Shown here piece by piece: positions 42,611 to 50,833 of a stretch of DNA of 64,000 bases (position 1 is its first letter; the number at the start of each line of letters is the position of its first letter). The DNA is taken from the NCBI RefSeq assembly GCF_900105115.1, contig NZ_FNRV01000001.1, positions 4,448,501-4,512,500 of the forward strand. The letters run 5' to 3'. A program made the position numbers and the translations under genes. Origin of the DNA: Pseudomonas mohnii. GTDB lineage: Bacteria > Pseudomonadota > Gammaproteobacteria > Pseudomonadales > Pseudomonadaceae. The notes beneath the pieces were generated by a model that saw only the letters and a list, made by a program, of their open reading frames with translations, was not told the DNA's origin and searched no databases.

Positions 42611-43630
42611 ATGTTCGCTCTCATGCAAAGCACTCGCCTTGAATCGCTGCATCTGAGCGTCGACCCGGTCACCGGGTTGAAGGCGGTCATTGCCATTCAT
42701 AACAGCCGACTGGGGCCCGCCCTGGGTGGTTGTCGTTACCTTGCCTACCCCAACGACGAATCTGCGATCGAGGATGCGGTGCGCCTGGCCCAAGGCATGA
42801 GCTACAAGGCCGCGTTGGCCGGCCTGGCCCAGGGCGGTGGCGTGGCGGTGATCATTCGGCCGGTCCATGTGGCCAACCGTGCGGCGCTGTTCGAGTCCTT
42901 CGGGCGCTGCATCGAGCAGCTCGACGGCCGCTACATCACTGCCATCGACAGCGGCACGTCGGTAGCGGACATGGATTGCATCGCCCAGCAGACCCAACAT
43001 GTCACCAGTACCACCTCGGCGGGCGACCCTGCGCCCCATGCGGCGATGGGTGTTTTTACCGGCATTCGCAGCACCGCGATGGCGCGACTGGGCAGCGACA
43101 ATCTCGAAGGTTTACGCGTGGCGATTCAAGGCCTGGGCAATGTCGGGTTTGCGCTGGCAGAACAACTGCACGCCGCGGGTGCCGAGCTGCTGGTCAGCGA
43201 CATCGACCACGGCAAGGTGCAACTGGCCATGGAGCAACTCGGTGCACACCCGATCGCCAACGATGCATTGCTCAGCACCCCTTGCGACATACTTGCTCCC
43301 TGCGGCCTGGGCGGCGTGCTCAGCAGTCACAGCGTGACGCAGCTGCGCTGCTCGGCAGTGGCCGGTTCGGCGAATAATCAGCTGACTCATCTTGATGTCG
43401 CCGATCAGTTGGAGCGGCGGGGCATTCTGTATGCACCGGATTATGTGATCAATGCCGGCGGCTTGATCTACGTCTCGCTCAAACACCGTGGCGAAGAGTT
43501 GTCGACCATCACGGCCCACCTGTCGAAAATCAGCTCGCGCCTGACGGAAGTTTTCGCCCATGCCCAGGCGGAAAAGCGTTCGCCGGCCCGGGTGGCGGAT
43601 GAATTGGCGGAGAAAGTCTTGTATCGCTGA
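42611..43630 (+). CDS. Leucine dehydrogenase family protein lacking the catalytic lysine
   Basis: 339 residues of the Glu/Leu/Phe/Val dehydrogenase family: GPALGGCRYLAYP, Lys66 in GMSYKAALAGL (substrate carboxylate), Asp in ITAIDSGTSVADMD and the NAD motif QGLGNVGFALAEQL, with APCGLGG and GSANNQL downstream. It would deaminate branched-chain amino acids reversibly with NAD. However, the block that reads GGGKXVI in family members reads GGGVAVI here: codon GTG at 42842-42844 gives Val78 where the catalytic lysine (Lys80 of Bacillus LeuDH) belongs. The frame is otherwise intact and full length. Activity is doubtful. Confidence 0.88.
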   Translation: MFALMQSTRLESLHLSVDPVTGLKAVIAIHNSRLGPALGGCRYLAYPNDESAIEDAVRLAQGMSYKAALAGLAQGGGVAVIIRPVHVANRAALFESFGRCIEQLDGRYITAIDSGTSVADMDCIAQQTQHVTSTTSAGDPAPHAAMGVFTGIRSTAMARLGSDNLEGLRVAIQGLGNVGFALAEQLHAAGAELLVSDIDHGKVQLAMEQLGAHPIANDALLSTPCDILAPCGLGGVLSSHSVTQLRCSAVAGSANNQLTHLDVADQLERRGILYAPDYVINAGGLIYVSLKHRGEELSTITAHLSKISSRLTEVFAHAQAEKRSPARVADELAEKVLYR

Positions 43631-43646
43631 ATGGATTTCCCGGCAT

Positions 43647-43681
43647 GAAAAAGGCCCTGACTCCATCGGACTCAGGGCCTG
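43647..43681 (-). terminator. Intrinsic terminator of yebG
   Basis: The stem AGGCCCTGA / TCAGGGCCT with an 11-base loop is followed on the minus strand by a T run. It lies just after the yebG stop and between converging genes, so it may also stop the dehydrogenase transcript. Confidence 0.8.
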
Positions 43682-43698
43682 TTCAATTCGGGCGTTGC

Positions 43699-44055
43699 TT
43701 ACTTTGCTGCTTTGGCGGCCCTGGCTGGCTTCGCCGGAGCGATCGGCTCGGCCACTGGCTCCTCGACGGGCGTCGCCACTTCAACCGGTTCCGCGACTTC
43801 GACAGGTGCGCTGAGCAATTCGGACAACGCATCCGGCTGGCTCTTGAACGCCTTGGCGAACACATCGCGGTTCTTCGCCATGTAGATCCCGGCTTCTTCC
43901 ACTTGCTGCTCGGTCAGGGACGGAACGGCTTTTTGCAACACTTCTGCCAACAACTCGGCCAGTTCGAGCATTTTGTCATGACGGTCAGCTTCGGCTTTAT
44001 CCATGAACAAGCGCTCCAGATCTCGGCTGCTGCGGTATACCACTTCGACGGCCAT
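43699..44055 (-). CDS. yebG: YebG family SOS-induced protein
   Basis: 118 residues. The N-terminus MAVEVVYRSSRDLERLFMDK and KAEADRHDKMLELAELLAEV match E. coli YebG; the C-terminal third is an Ala/Pro/Glu-rich low-complexity tail ending in basic AARAAKAAK-like residues. YebG is a small LexA-controlled protein of unknown mechanism. A near-ideal LexA box lies 45 bases upstream, which supports the assignment. Confidence 0.92.
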   Translation of the reverse strand: MAVEVVYRSSRDLERLFMDKAEADRHDKMLELAELLAEVLQKAVPSLTEQQVEEAGIYMAKNRDVFAKAFKSQPDALSELLSAPVEVAEPVEVATPVEEPVAEPIAPAKPARAAKAAK

Positions 44056-44099
44056 TCACCACCTCACATGCCTTCACATTTGGTTGTCTGATTCGACTA

Positions 44100-44115
44100 C
44101 TGTATCTATATACAG
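44100..44115 (-). promoter_or_regulatory. LexA (SOS) box
   Basis: CTGTATCTATATACAG matches the CTGT-N8-ACAG consensus at every fixed position. It is 45 bases ahead of the yebG start on the minus strand, the normal place for an SOS operator. Confidence 0.88.
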
Positions 44116-44336
44116 CGAAAAGGATAAGCGAAACCCCAGGGTTTGGGTAGTGGCTTTTTAATCTAGACCGAAAACAGGGTTTGTCAGGCTCGTCGATGAC
44201 AGGTGGGTGCGACCAAACGTCACGGAGCGCGTTCCAGAGCGCCCCGCCATCATGGCGTGGCCTTGTTTCTGCATGCAGATCAATCGTCATGTCCAACCCG
44301 CATTATCCGGTCGAGCCGACCTAAGGAAGCATCATC

Positions 44337-44837
44337 GTGAAAATCAACTGGGCAGAAAACCTGCGGCAGAACGTGCATGAACTGGCCGAGTCCCTGGGCA
44401 ACCTGTTCGTCGAAACCTTTCACTATCTGGCGCTGTTCGCCATTGGTGCGGTGACCGCGTGGGCAGCGGTGATGGAATTTCTGGGAATGATCGAACAGGG
44501 GCACATCAAGATCGATGACATCTTGCTGCTGTTCATCTATCTGGAGCTGGGGGCGATGGTCGGGATTTACTTCAAGACCAACCACATGCCGGTGCGTTTC
44601 CTGATCTACGTGGCGATCACGGCGCTGACACGGTTGCTGATTTCCAATGTCTCGCACCACAACCCGCCCGACATCGGGATCATCTACCTGTGTGGCGGGA
44701 TTCTGCTGCTGGCGTTTTCGATTCTGGTGGTGCGTTACGCTTCGTCGCAGTTCCCATCGGTGAAAATTGAAAACCCGCACCGCAAGACAGGCGCGGGCTC
44801 CAGTGAACATCCGGAAGTGGAGAAGGGCGAGCTTTAA
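44337..44837 (+). CDS. psiE: Phosphate-starvation-inducible PsiE family protein
   Basis: 166 residues from a GTG at 44337 with AAGGAAG ahead. Four membrane helices at about 25-50, 58-80, 85-105 and 117-137, with the conserved LFIYLELGAMVGIYFKTNHM and PVRFLIYVAITALTRLLI. PsiE is an inner-membrane protein induced by phosphate limitation in E. coli; its activity is unknown. I did not find a convincing Pho box in the 220 bp upstream. The last 4 bases overlap the converging DUF3509 gene. Confidence 0.9.
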   Translation: MKINWAENLRQNVHELAESLGNLFVETFHYLALFAIGAVTAWAAVMEFLGMIEQGHIKIDDILLLFIYLELGAMVGIYFKTNHMPVRFLIYVAITALTRLLISNVSHHNPPDIGIIYLCGGILLLAFSILVVRYASSQFPSVKIENPHRKTGAGSSEHPEVEKGEL

Positions 44838-45151
44838 AACCCCATGGCGGGTCGAGGCCGGCCTTTGGCAGGTGGCGGCGGCAGGTTGCGCGTGTCGCCA
44901 TCGGTCATGGCTTCGAGAATGGCCACGGCGCTGTGGCCCTGTTCGATGGCAATGCCGAACTGAATGCTTTGTACCAGGCGTTTGAGGCGCTCGGGGTCGT
45001 TGCGCTGGTCAGCACTGATCATGCGTTTGGCCACGATATGGCCGCTATTGGACAGGGTCAGCATGATGCAGCCATCGAGACCCTGAATGCTCAGGTTGAT
45101 CTGATAATCCGCTGCAAAAGCATCGGTAATGAGCTGGAAAGGGTTGTCCAT
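44834..45151 (-). CDS. DUF3509 family protein
   Basis: 105 residues, a Pseudomonas-restricted family (MDNPFQLITDAFAADYQINL, IMLTLSNSGHIVAKRMISAD, LVQSIQFGIAIEQGHSAVAI). No signal peptide or membrane helix; a proline-rich tail follows residue 90. The function is unknown. It overlaps the end of psiE by 4 bases tail to tail. An upstream frame on the same strand ends 6 bases ahead of its ATG and could be coupled with it. Confidence 0.88.
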   Translation of the reverse strand: MDNPFQLITDAFAADYQINLSIQGLDGCIMLTLSNSGHIVAKRMISADQRNDPERLKRLVQSIQFGIAIEQGHSAVAILEAMTDGDTRNLPPPPAKGRPRPAMGF

Positions 45152-45157
45152 GATGCG

Positions 45158-45400
45158 TCACCGCCTGATTGAACGTGCAGTTGTTGACCGGTCGATATCG
45201 GGATTAGTTCGCAACACCGGACCATCGGCCTTCATGGCCAAATCGCCATCAATGCTTGCAACAAGGATGTAGCAAGGGGCATGCCGGAAAGATTGTCGGA
45301 CAATCATGGCTGTGGAAAAGCCGAGGGGCTCTACAGCGAATACGCGCCAGGTAACCCCTTCAGGCGCAGGTGTCGCCGGATGAATCGCCTTCACCTGCAA
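45158..45400 (-). CDS. Possible small hypothetical protein
   Basis: 80 codons from a TTG at 45400 (a GTG two codons later is also possible). The translation is protein-like (VTWRVFAVEPLGFSTAMIVR, APCYILVASIDGDLAM) without low complexity, and the frame ends 6 bases before the DUF3509 start on the same strand. There is no clear ribosome binding site and no recognisable family, so it may not be expressed. Confidence 0.35.
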   Translation of the reverse strand: MQVKAIHPATPAPEGVTWRVFAVEPLGFSTAMIVRQSFRHAPCYILVASIDGDLAMKADGPVLRTNPDIDRSTTARSIRR

Positions 45401-45885
45401 GCCGGGGCCTACAGGGATATCTGCTGCTCATGTGTGCCCGCCTGCCCATTTGAGGGCAATAAACCTGGGCGTGCCTCCAAAGCGATCAGCCCTCCACCCG
45501 GTTCACCGTCAAACCGCCCGGCACGACCGTTACGAGTCTGGGGTATTGGAGTTCTATCTGAGTGCTACCGGCCTCGAAGGCACGGATGTGGGGCGATTGC
45601 CAGCGTGGGCGCTGGAGGAGGACGCGGGGATTCTTTGCGGCCAGTATCCGCTGCGGACCAGCAAATGTGAGGATTTGTGACAGAGGAGCAGGGCGACTCA
45701 ACTCCCGACCTTAACAGCGCTTTTGCCGGTTGTCCGGCTTTTTTTGCGATTAAAAATTTATCTTTTTTTAGGGGTTGAATTGTTCAGCGTACAGACCGAT
45801 TGTGTAAATCAAGAGGTCACGGTGATGACGCCCAAGGGCTTAGCTGACCGGCCTCTCGCGAGCTAGCTGAAATAAGGGATGAACT
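45401..45885. other. Gap with a small possible plus-strand unit
   Basis: About 480 bases between the small frame at 45400 and the HPF-like gene. A plus-strand frame of 82 codons (45432-45680) ends in YPLRTSKCEDL and precedes an intrinsic terminator at 45725-45745, so something may be transcribed here, either a small protein or a small RNA. The rest is AT-rich after 45750 and probably holds the promoter of the HPF-like gene. Confidence 0.4.
45725..45745 (+). terminator. Intrinsic terminator without an assigned gene
   Basis: The stem GCCGG / CCGGC with loop TTGT is followed by seven T residues on the plus strand. The only upstream plus-strand frame is a weak one of 82 codons. Confidence 0.65.
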
Positions 45886-46296
45886 ATGCAAATCCAAGTC
45901 AACAGCGATAACCATATTCAAAGCAGCATCCGACTGGAGGAGTGGGTACGTACTACCATTGAGAGCACGCTCGAACGTTATGAGGAGGACCTGACCCGAG
46001 TGGAGGTTCACCTGCGGGACGAGAACGGCGACAAGCCTGGTCCCCACGATCTACGCTGCCAACTGGAAGCGCGGCCAAAGGGCCACCAACCGATTTCCGT
46101 TACCCATAAAGCCGCCAGCCTGGAACTGGCGATCGATGGAGCTGCCGAGAAACTCGAGCACGCACTGGAACACCTGTTCGGCAAATTGCGCGGCAAACCA
46201 CGAGCCACTGTGGTGCCGTTCGAGCGCGAGGCTAACGCCGACGTGCTGCTGGAAGAAGAATTTCTTGAAAACGAGCAGGCTGCGCAAAACGGCTGA
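45886..46296 (+). CDS. HPF/RaiA-like ribosome-associated protein
   Basis: 136 residues. The beta-alpha-beta-beta-beta-alpha fold of ribosome hibernation factors is suggested by MQIQVNSDNHIQSSIRLEEW, LERYEEDLTRVEVHLRDEN and LELAIDGAAEKLEHALEHLF, then a basic GKLRGKPRATV and an acidic tail. It is a short form without the long HPF C-terminal domain. It would bind the small ribosomal subunit under stress. An intrinsic terminator follows about 30 bases after the stop, so it is a single-gene unit. Confidence 0.8.
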   Translation: MQIQVNSDNHIQSSIRLEEWVRTTIESTLERYEEDLTRVEVHLRDENGDKPGPHDLRCQLEARPKGHQPISVTHKAASLELAIDGAAEKLEHALEHLFGKLRGKPRATVVPFEREANADVLLEEEFLENEQAAQNG

Positions 46297-46326
46297 AACC
46301 TGATTCACTTTTAAACCACCCACTCG

Positions 46327-46358
46327 AACGGGCCTGCATTGCAGGCCCGTTTTGTTTT
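46327..46358 (+). terminator. Intrinsic terminator after the HPF-like gene
   Basis: The 11-bp stem AACGGGCCTGC / GCAGGCCCGTT with loop ATT is followed by TTTGTTTT. Confidence 0.85.
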
Positions 46359-46407
46359 CAGCGTCGTGGGCTTTGGAACGCTGTTTCACCTATTATTTTT
46401 TGCGCAT

Positions 46408-46426
46408 GAGAATATTTATCATTAGT
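46408..46426 (+). promoter_or_regulatory. Candidate Fur box before fecI
   Basis: GAGAATATTTATCATTAGT matches the 19-bp Fur consensus GATAATGATAATCATTATC at 13 positions. It lies about 160 bases ahead of the sigma-factor gene, as usual for FecI-type systems. Confidence 0.65.
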
Positions 46427-46583
46427 ATTGGCGGCCTTGTTGGCCCGTGATGTTCACGCGGCTTCATCGGTTTACAGGTCGCGACATGAAAGGCACCCTC
46501 GGCACGTCCCCTCGTTTTACCGTTGATGCTCCGTGCGGTGCTGCTGGCCAGGCTGATTACCGCATTGGCGCAGTACTGAATCG

Positions 46584-47156
46584 ATGATCACTCGTCCACC
46601 CGAACCCCGCGAAATCCAACGCGATGGCCTGCACGGCGATCGTGCACATTTTCTTCAGGTATTCCTCTCGCAACGTTCGCAAATGGAAGCGCTGGTCAGT
46701 CGTCGCGTCGGCTGCCGGGCGACGGCGGCGGACCTGGTTCAGGACTTGTTCCTGCGTTTCTGGCGACGGCCGCTGGTGCAGGTCGAAGAGCTCGGCACCT
46801 ACCTGTTGCGTTGCGCGGGAAACATCGCCATCGATCATTTGCGCAGTGAAGGCACACGGGTGCGGGCCAGCGAAGGTCTGATGGTCGAACCGGCGGATGG
46901 CGTGGGCAGCGAACCGCAAGCGGCACTGGAGGCGGGCAACGATCTGCGTCATGTCGAGGCGGCGTTGCGCGCATTGCCCGAACGCACGCGGCAGATCTTT
47001 CTGCTCAATCGTATCCATGGCCGCAAATATGCCGAGATCGCCAAGGCCATGGGACTGTCCCAAAGTGCCGTGGAAAAACACATGATGCGCGCGCTCGAGG
47101 CCTGCAAGGCCAGCCTGCGGGAACCCGAACCTCGCACGCCAGGGAAAGCGAAGTGA
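46584..47156 (+). CDS. FecI-type ECF sigma factor
   Basis: 190 residues with sigma-70 region 2 (RVGCRATAADLVQDLFLRFW, YLLRCAGNIAIDHLRSEG) and region 4 (ALPERTRQIFLLNRIHGRKY, IAKAMGLSQSAVEKHMMRAL). It would direct RNA polymerase to the TonB receptor gene downstream once the siderophore signal arrives through FecR. A Fur box upstream implies iron control. The stop overlaps the GTG start of fecR by 3 bases. The start at 46584 lacks a strong ribosome binding site. Confidence 0.92.
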   Translation: MITRPPEPREIQRDGLHGDRAHFLQVFLSQRSQMEALVSRRVGCRATAADLVQDLFLRFWRRPLVQVEELGTYLLRCAGNIAIDHLRSEGTRVRASEGLMVEPADGVGSEPQAALEAGNDLRHVEAALRALPERTRQIFLLNRIHGRKYAEIAKAMGLSQSAVEKHMMRALEACKASLREPEPRTPGKAK

Positions 47157-48142
47157 ATACCATTGAACCCGTCATCCCGACGCCAGCACAGGAACAGGCG
47201 GCATTGGCCTGGCTGAGTCTGCTGCACGACCAGCCCAGCAGCGGTGATCAGGCGACGTTCAGCCAGTGGTTGCAGGCCGACCCGGCCCATGCCGAGGCCT
47301 ATGCCCGTGCTCAGGTTGTCTGGGAATTGAGCGAAGTGCCGGCGCGGACGATGGCGGATGAGGATGCATCGGCCCTGCAAGGTTATCTCGACGCCATGAA
47401 CCGCTCGCGCCGCCGCAGCGTTGTGCGTTGGTCCGGGGCGTTGGCCATGGCGGCATGCCTGCTGTTGATGATCAGCCTCGGTACGGGTTGGCAGCTCTCG
47501 CGCTGGGTCGATGACCTGGGGGCCGATTATGTGTCGGCACCGGGGGAAATCCGCACCGTCACCCTGGCCGATCAGTCGCAAGTCACCCTCGATACCGACA
47601 GCGCCATCGCCGTGGATTTCAGTCGTGGCGAGCGGCATGTGCAGGTGCGACGAGGGGCCGGTTTTTTCAACGTGACCCACACCGGCGAGCCGTTTGTGGT
47701 GGAGGCCGAAAAGGGCCGCGCCCAAGTGTTGGGCACGCAGTTCGAGGTGCGCCTGCAACCCCATGGGGCGAAGGTCACGGTGTTGTCCGGGCGGGTTGGC
47801 GTGACGGCGGACAGGAGCGCCGGGCAGCAGGTCCTGACGGCCGGTCAGCAAGTGGCATATGGCAAAGGCCTGGCGGAAAAACTCCACGCGGTGGACAGCG
47901 AAGCGCAGTTGGCGTGGCGCCAGGGGTGGCTCAATTACTACAAAGCGACACTGGCCGATGTGGTCCAGGACCTGGAGCGCTATTACCCGGGACGGATTGT
48001 GTTGCTCAACGATGAACTGGCGAAACGTCGGGTCAGTGGCAGCTTCCCGAGCAAGGACCCGCAGTCGGTGCTGAGTTCGTTGCAGGCAGTACTGGGGTTT
48101 GAGCAACACCAGCTTCTGGGGCATTTGATTATTTTGCGTTGA
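47153..48142 (+). CDS. FecR-type anti-sigma regulator
   Basis: 329 residues from the overlapping GTG at 47153. An N-terminal cytoplasmic FecR_N region (LAWLSLLHDQPSSGDQATFS, DPAHAEAYARAQVVWE) is followed by one transmembrane helix (about 86-108) and a periplasmic FecR domain (SAPGEIRTVTLADQSQVTLD, GAGFFNVTHTGEPFVVEAEK) plus an STN-like end (VSGSFPSKDPQSVLSSLQAV). It relays signal from the receptor's N-terminal domain to FecI. Confidence 0.93.
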   Translation: MNTIEPVIPTPAQEQAALAWLSLLHDQPSSGDQATFSQWLQADPAHAEAYARAQVVWELSEVPARTMADEDASALQGYLDAMNRSRRRSVVRWSGALAMAACLLLMISLGTGWQLSRWVDDLGADYVSAPGEIRTVTLADQSQVTLDTDSAIAVDFSRGERHVQVRRGAGFFNVTHTGEPFVVEAEKGRAQVLGTQFEVRLQPHGAKVTVLSGRVGVTADRSAGQQVLTAGQQVAYGKGLAEKLHAVDSEAQLAWRQGWLNYYKATLADVVQDLERYYPGRIVLLNDELAKRRVSGSFPSKDPQSVLSSLQAVLGFEQHQLLGHLIILR

Positions 48143-48289
48143 CCCTTATGGCAGCCATCGCTGGTCTGCCAATCACCCTCGATTAAATTATTTTCAACTT
48201 TGTGCTGAGGTAAATCCGAACGCCATTCGTGTAGTGACTGAAACTGCGATTCATTCGCATCCATTGCGGTTCTACACAGGTCACGAGTC

Positions 48290-50716
48290 ATGAAGTCCAG
48301 GGCAAAATCGGGTTCGGTCAAACAATGGCTGGGTGTTGCTGCGTTGAGCTTTTCGGCGTTGGCGTTGTTGCCGCTGAGTGTAGCAATGGCTGCAGACACC
48401 CGTGCCCCGCAACGCGCGCCCTTCAGTTTTTCGATGGCCGCCAAACCGCTGCCCCAGGCCCTGAGCGACTTCAGCCGCGTCACTGGCATCAGTGTGATCT
48501 ACACCGATGAAGCGCCCTACGGCCTCAACGCGCCGGCCATCAACGGCCAGATGAGTGCCGAACAGGCGCTGCAGCGTTTACTCAGCGGTTCAGGCTTCAC
48601 CTTCCGTCGCACCGACGATCACACCATCGCACTGGAACCGCAGCCCACCGAAGGCGCCTTGAACCTCGGGGCGACCACCATCACTTCGGTGATGGATCAA
48701 TCCACCAGCTACCAGCCGCCGCCCACCAGTTCGATCATGCGCAGTTCGGCGCCGATTCAGGAGATCCCGCAGACCATCAACGTGGTGGCGGCCCAGGTCA
48801 TTCGCGATCAGGCACCGCGTAATCTGGATGACGCGCTGGCCAACGTCAGCGGTATTACCCAGGGCAATACGCTGGGCAGCACTCAGGATTCAGTCATGAC
48901 CCGCGGCTTCGGCGACAACCGCAACGGCTCGATCATGCGCGACGGCATGCCCCTGGTGCAGGGCCGAGGCATGAACGCCACGGTGGACCGGGTTGAAGTG
49001 CTCAAGGGGCCGGCTTCGTTGCTCTACGGGATTCAGGACCCGGGCGGTGTGGTGAACATGGTCAGCAAAAAGCCAGAACTTGAGCAGTACAACGCCCTGA
49101 CCCTGCGCGGCTCGACTTACGGTGAAGGAAAAAACGGCAGTGGCGGCAGCTTCGACAGCACCGGCGCCCTGGGCACCTCCGGGCTGGCCTATCGCATGGT
49201 GCTGGACCACGAAGACGAAGATTACTGGCGCAACTACGGTGTACATCGCGAGACTCTGGTGGCGCCGTCGCTGGCCTGGTTCGGCGAGCGCACCAAGCTG
49301 CTCTTCGCCTATGAGCATCGCGAATTCCTCACCCCGTTCGACCGTGGCACCGTGATCGATCCGCGCACTAACCACCCCTTGGACATCTCTCGCAATGAGC
49401 GCCTCGACGAGCCGTTCAACGACATGGAAGGGCGTTCGGATCTCTATCACTTCGAGGCCGATCACGAACTCAACGACAACTGGAACGCCCACTTAGGCTA
49501 CAGCTGGAACCGCGAAACCTACGACGCCAGCCAAGTCCGTGTCACCGCCATCGACACCGGCAAAGGCACCCTGACCCGCAGCATGGACGGCACGCAGAAT
49601 GCGATCAGCACCGACCGGTTCGCCACGGCCAGCCTTGAAGGCAAGGTCAATGTCGCGGGCATGCAGCATGACTTGGTGTTCGGGATCGATGACGAGTACC
49701 GCAAGATCTACCGCGCCGACCTGATCCGCCAGAAAAGCCTGAGCACGTTCAGCTACCTCAACCCGGTCTACGGCCGTGAAGTCCAGGGCACCACAGTCAG
49801 CCCGGCGGACAGCGCCCAGACCGATTTGCTGCGCAGCGATTCGGTGTTTGTGCAGGACTCGATTCACCTCACCGACCAGTGGATTTTTGTAGCGGGCGGG
49901 CGTTTTCAGGCGTACGACCAGTACGCCGGCAAAGGCGTGCCGTTCAAGGCCAACACCGACAACAACGGCCAGAAATGGGTGCCGCGCGCCGGCCTCGTCT
50001 ATCGCTACACCGATGAGCTGTCGTTCTACGGCAGCTACACCGAATCCTTCAAACCCAACTCGACCATCGCCCCCCTGAGCGGCAGCAGTACCGTGCTCGA
50101 TGGCAGCATTGCACCGGAACAAGCCAAGTCCTGGGAGATCGGTGCCAAGCTTGATATGCCGGGGCGGGTCACGGGCAACATCGCCCTGTTCGATATCAAG
50201 AAACGCAACGTGTTGGTGGCCAACTCCGAAGGACCGGTCACGATCTACAGTGCGGCCGGCGAAGTGCGTTCCCGCGGCCTTGAACTGGATCTAAGCGGTC
50301 AACTGAGTGACCGCTGGAGCCTGATCGGCAGTTACGCCTACACCGATGCCGAAGTGACCGAGGACCCGGACTACAAGGGCAATCAACTGCAAAACGTGGC
50401 CAGGAACAGCGGTTCGCTGTCGGCGGTGTACGACTTCGGCAATGTCATCGGTGGCGATCAACTGCGGGTCGGCGCGGGGGCGCGTTATGTCGGGGAGCGG
50501 GAGGGCAACGCGGTGAATGATTTCGAGCTGCCGGGCTACACCGTTGCCGACGCATTCGCCACCTACGACACGCAGCTTGATGGGCAAAAGGTCAAGTTCC
50601 AGCTCAACGTGAAGAACCTGTTTGACCGCACTTACTACACCTCGGCGGCGAGCCGGTTCTTTGTGTCGATGGGTGATTCGCGGCAGGTGACGTTGTCGAG
50701 TACGTTGGAGTTCTAA
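48290..50716 (+). CDS. TonB-dependent siderophore receptor with signalling domain
   Basis: 808 residues: signal peptide (to about residue 35), a secretin/TonB short N-terminal signalling domain (about 43-115: FSMAAKPLPQALSDFSRVTG, QALQRLLSGSGFTFRRTDDH), plug (EIPQTINVVAAQVIRDQAPR, VEVLKGPASLLYGIQDPGGV) and a barrel ending in LFDRTYYTSAASRFF and a final SSTLEF. The signalling domain marks it as a transducer working through the FecIR pair upstream. It resembles ferric-siderophore receptors such as FpvA/FoxA/FiuA; the ligand is not readable. There are 147 bases between fecR and this gene, likely with a sigma-dependent promoter. Confidence 0.93.
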   Translation: MKSRAKSGSVKQWLGVAALSFSALALLPLSVAMAADTRAPQRAPFSFSMAAKPLPQALSDFSRVTGISVIYTDEAPYGLNAPAINGQMSAEQALQRLLSGSGFTFRRTDDHTIALEPQPTEGALNLGATTITSVMDQSTSYQPPPTSSIMRSSAPIQEIPQTINVVAAQVIRDQAPRNLDDALANVSGITQGNTLGSTQDSVMTRGFGDNRNGSIMRDGMPLVQGRGMNATVDRVEVLKGPASLLYGIQDPGGVVNMVSKKPELEQYNALTLRGSTYGEGKNGSGGSFDSTGALGTSGLAYRMVLDHEDEDYWRNYGVHRETLVAPSLAWFGERTKLLFAYEHREFLTPFDRGTVIDPRTNHPLDISRNERLDEPFNDMEGRSDLYHFEADHELNDNWNAHLGYSWNRETYDASQVRVTAIDTGKGTLTRSMDGTQNAISTDRFATASLEGKVNVAGMQHDLVFGIDDEYRKIYRADLIRQKSLSTFSYLNPVYGREVQGTTVSPADSAQTDLLRSDSVFVQDSIHLTDQWIFVAGGRFQAYDQYAGKGVPFKANTDNNGQKWVPRAGLVYRYTDELSFYGSYTESFKPNSTIAPLSGSSTVLDGSIAPEQAKSWEIGAKLDMPGRVTGNIALFDIKKRNVLVANSEGPVTIYSAAGEVRSRGLELDLSGQLSDRWSLIGSYAYTDAEVTEDPDYKGNQLQNVARNSGSLSAVYDFGNVIGGDQLRVGAGARYVGEREGNAVNDFELPGYTVADAFATYDTQLDGQKVKFQLNVKNLFDRTYYTSAASRFFVSMGDSRQVTLSSTLEF

Positions 50717-50737
50717 CGCAAGGCCGCGTCATCGTTG

Positions 50738-50802
50738 ATCGCGAGCAGGCGCGCTCCCACAATTGGAATGCATTCCCCTGTGGGAGCGAGCCTGCTCGCG
50801 AT
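50738..50802. repeat. REP-like inverted repeat with a GGAATGCATTCC linker, copy 1
   Basis: The left arm at 50738-50760 (ATCGCGAGCAGGCGCGCTCC) and the right arm at 50779-50802 are inverted. The linker holds the perfect 12-bp palindrome GGAATGCATTCC at 50765-50776. Bases 50761-50790 recur exactly at 54925-54954. Confidence 0.75.
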
Positions 50803-50833
50803 GGCGGTCTGACAGCGGCTTGATATCCCGAAC

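Noticed and set aside
44116..44336. Possible Pho box before psiE
   Set aside because: Only one half resembling CTGTCAT was seen (minus strand); the second half at the proper spacing is missing.
45486..45701. 71-codon minus-strand frame in the DUF3509-HPF gap
   Set aside because: It opposes the plus-strand frame that ends before a plus-strand terminator and has no start signal.
48211..48230. TAAAT ... CGT pair upstream of the second TonB receptor as a PvdS-type iron-starvation promoter
   Set aside because: The spacing is 12 bases, not the 16 to 17 expected, so the match is not convincing.
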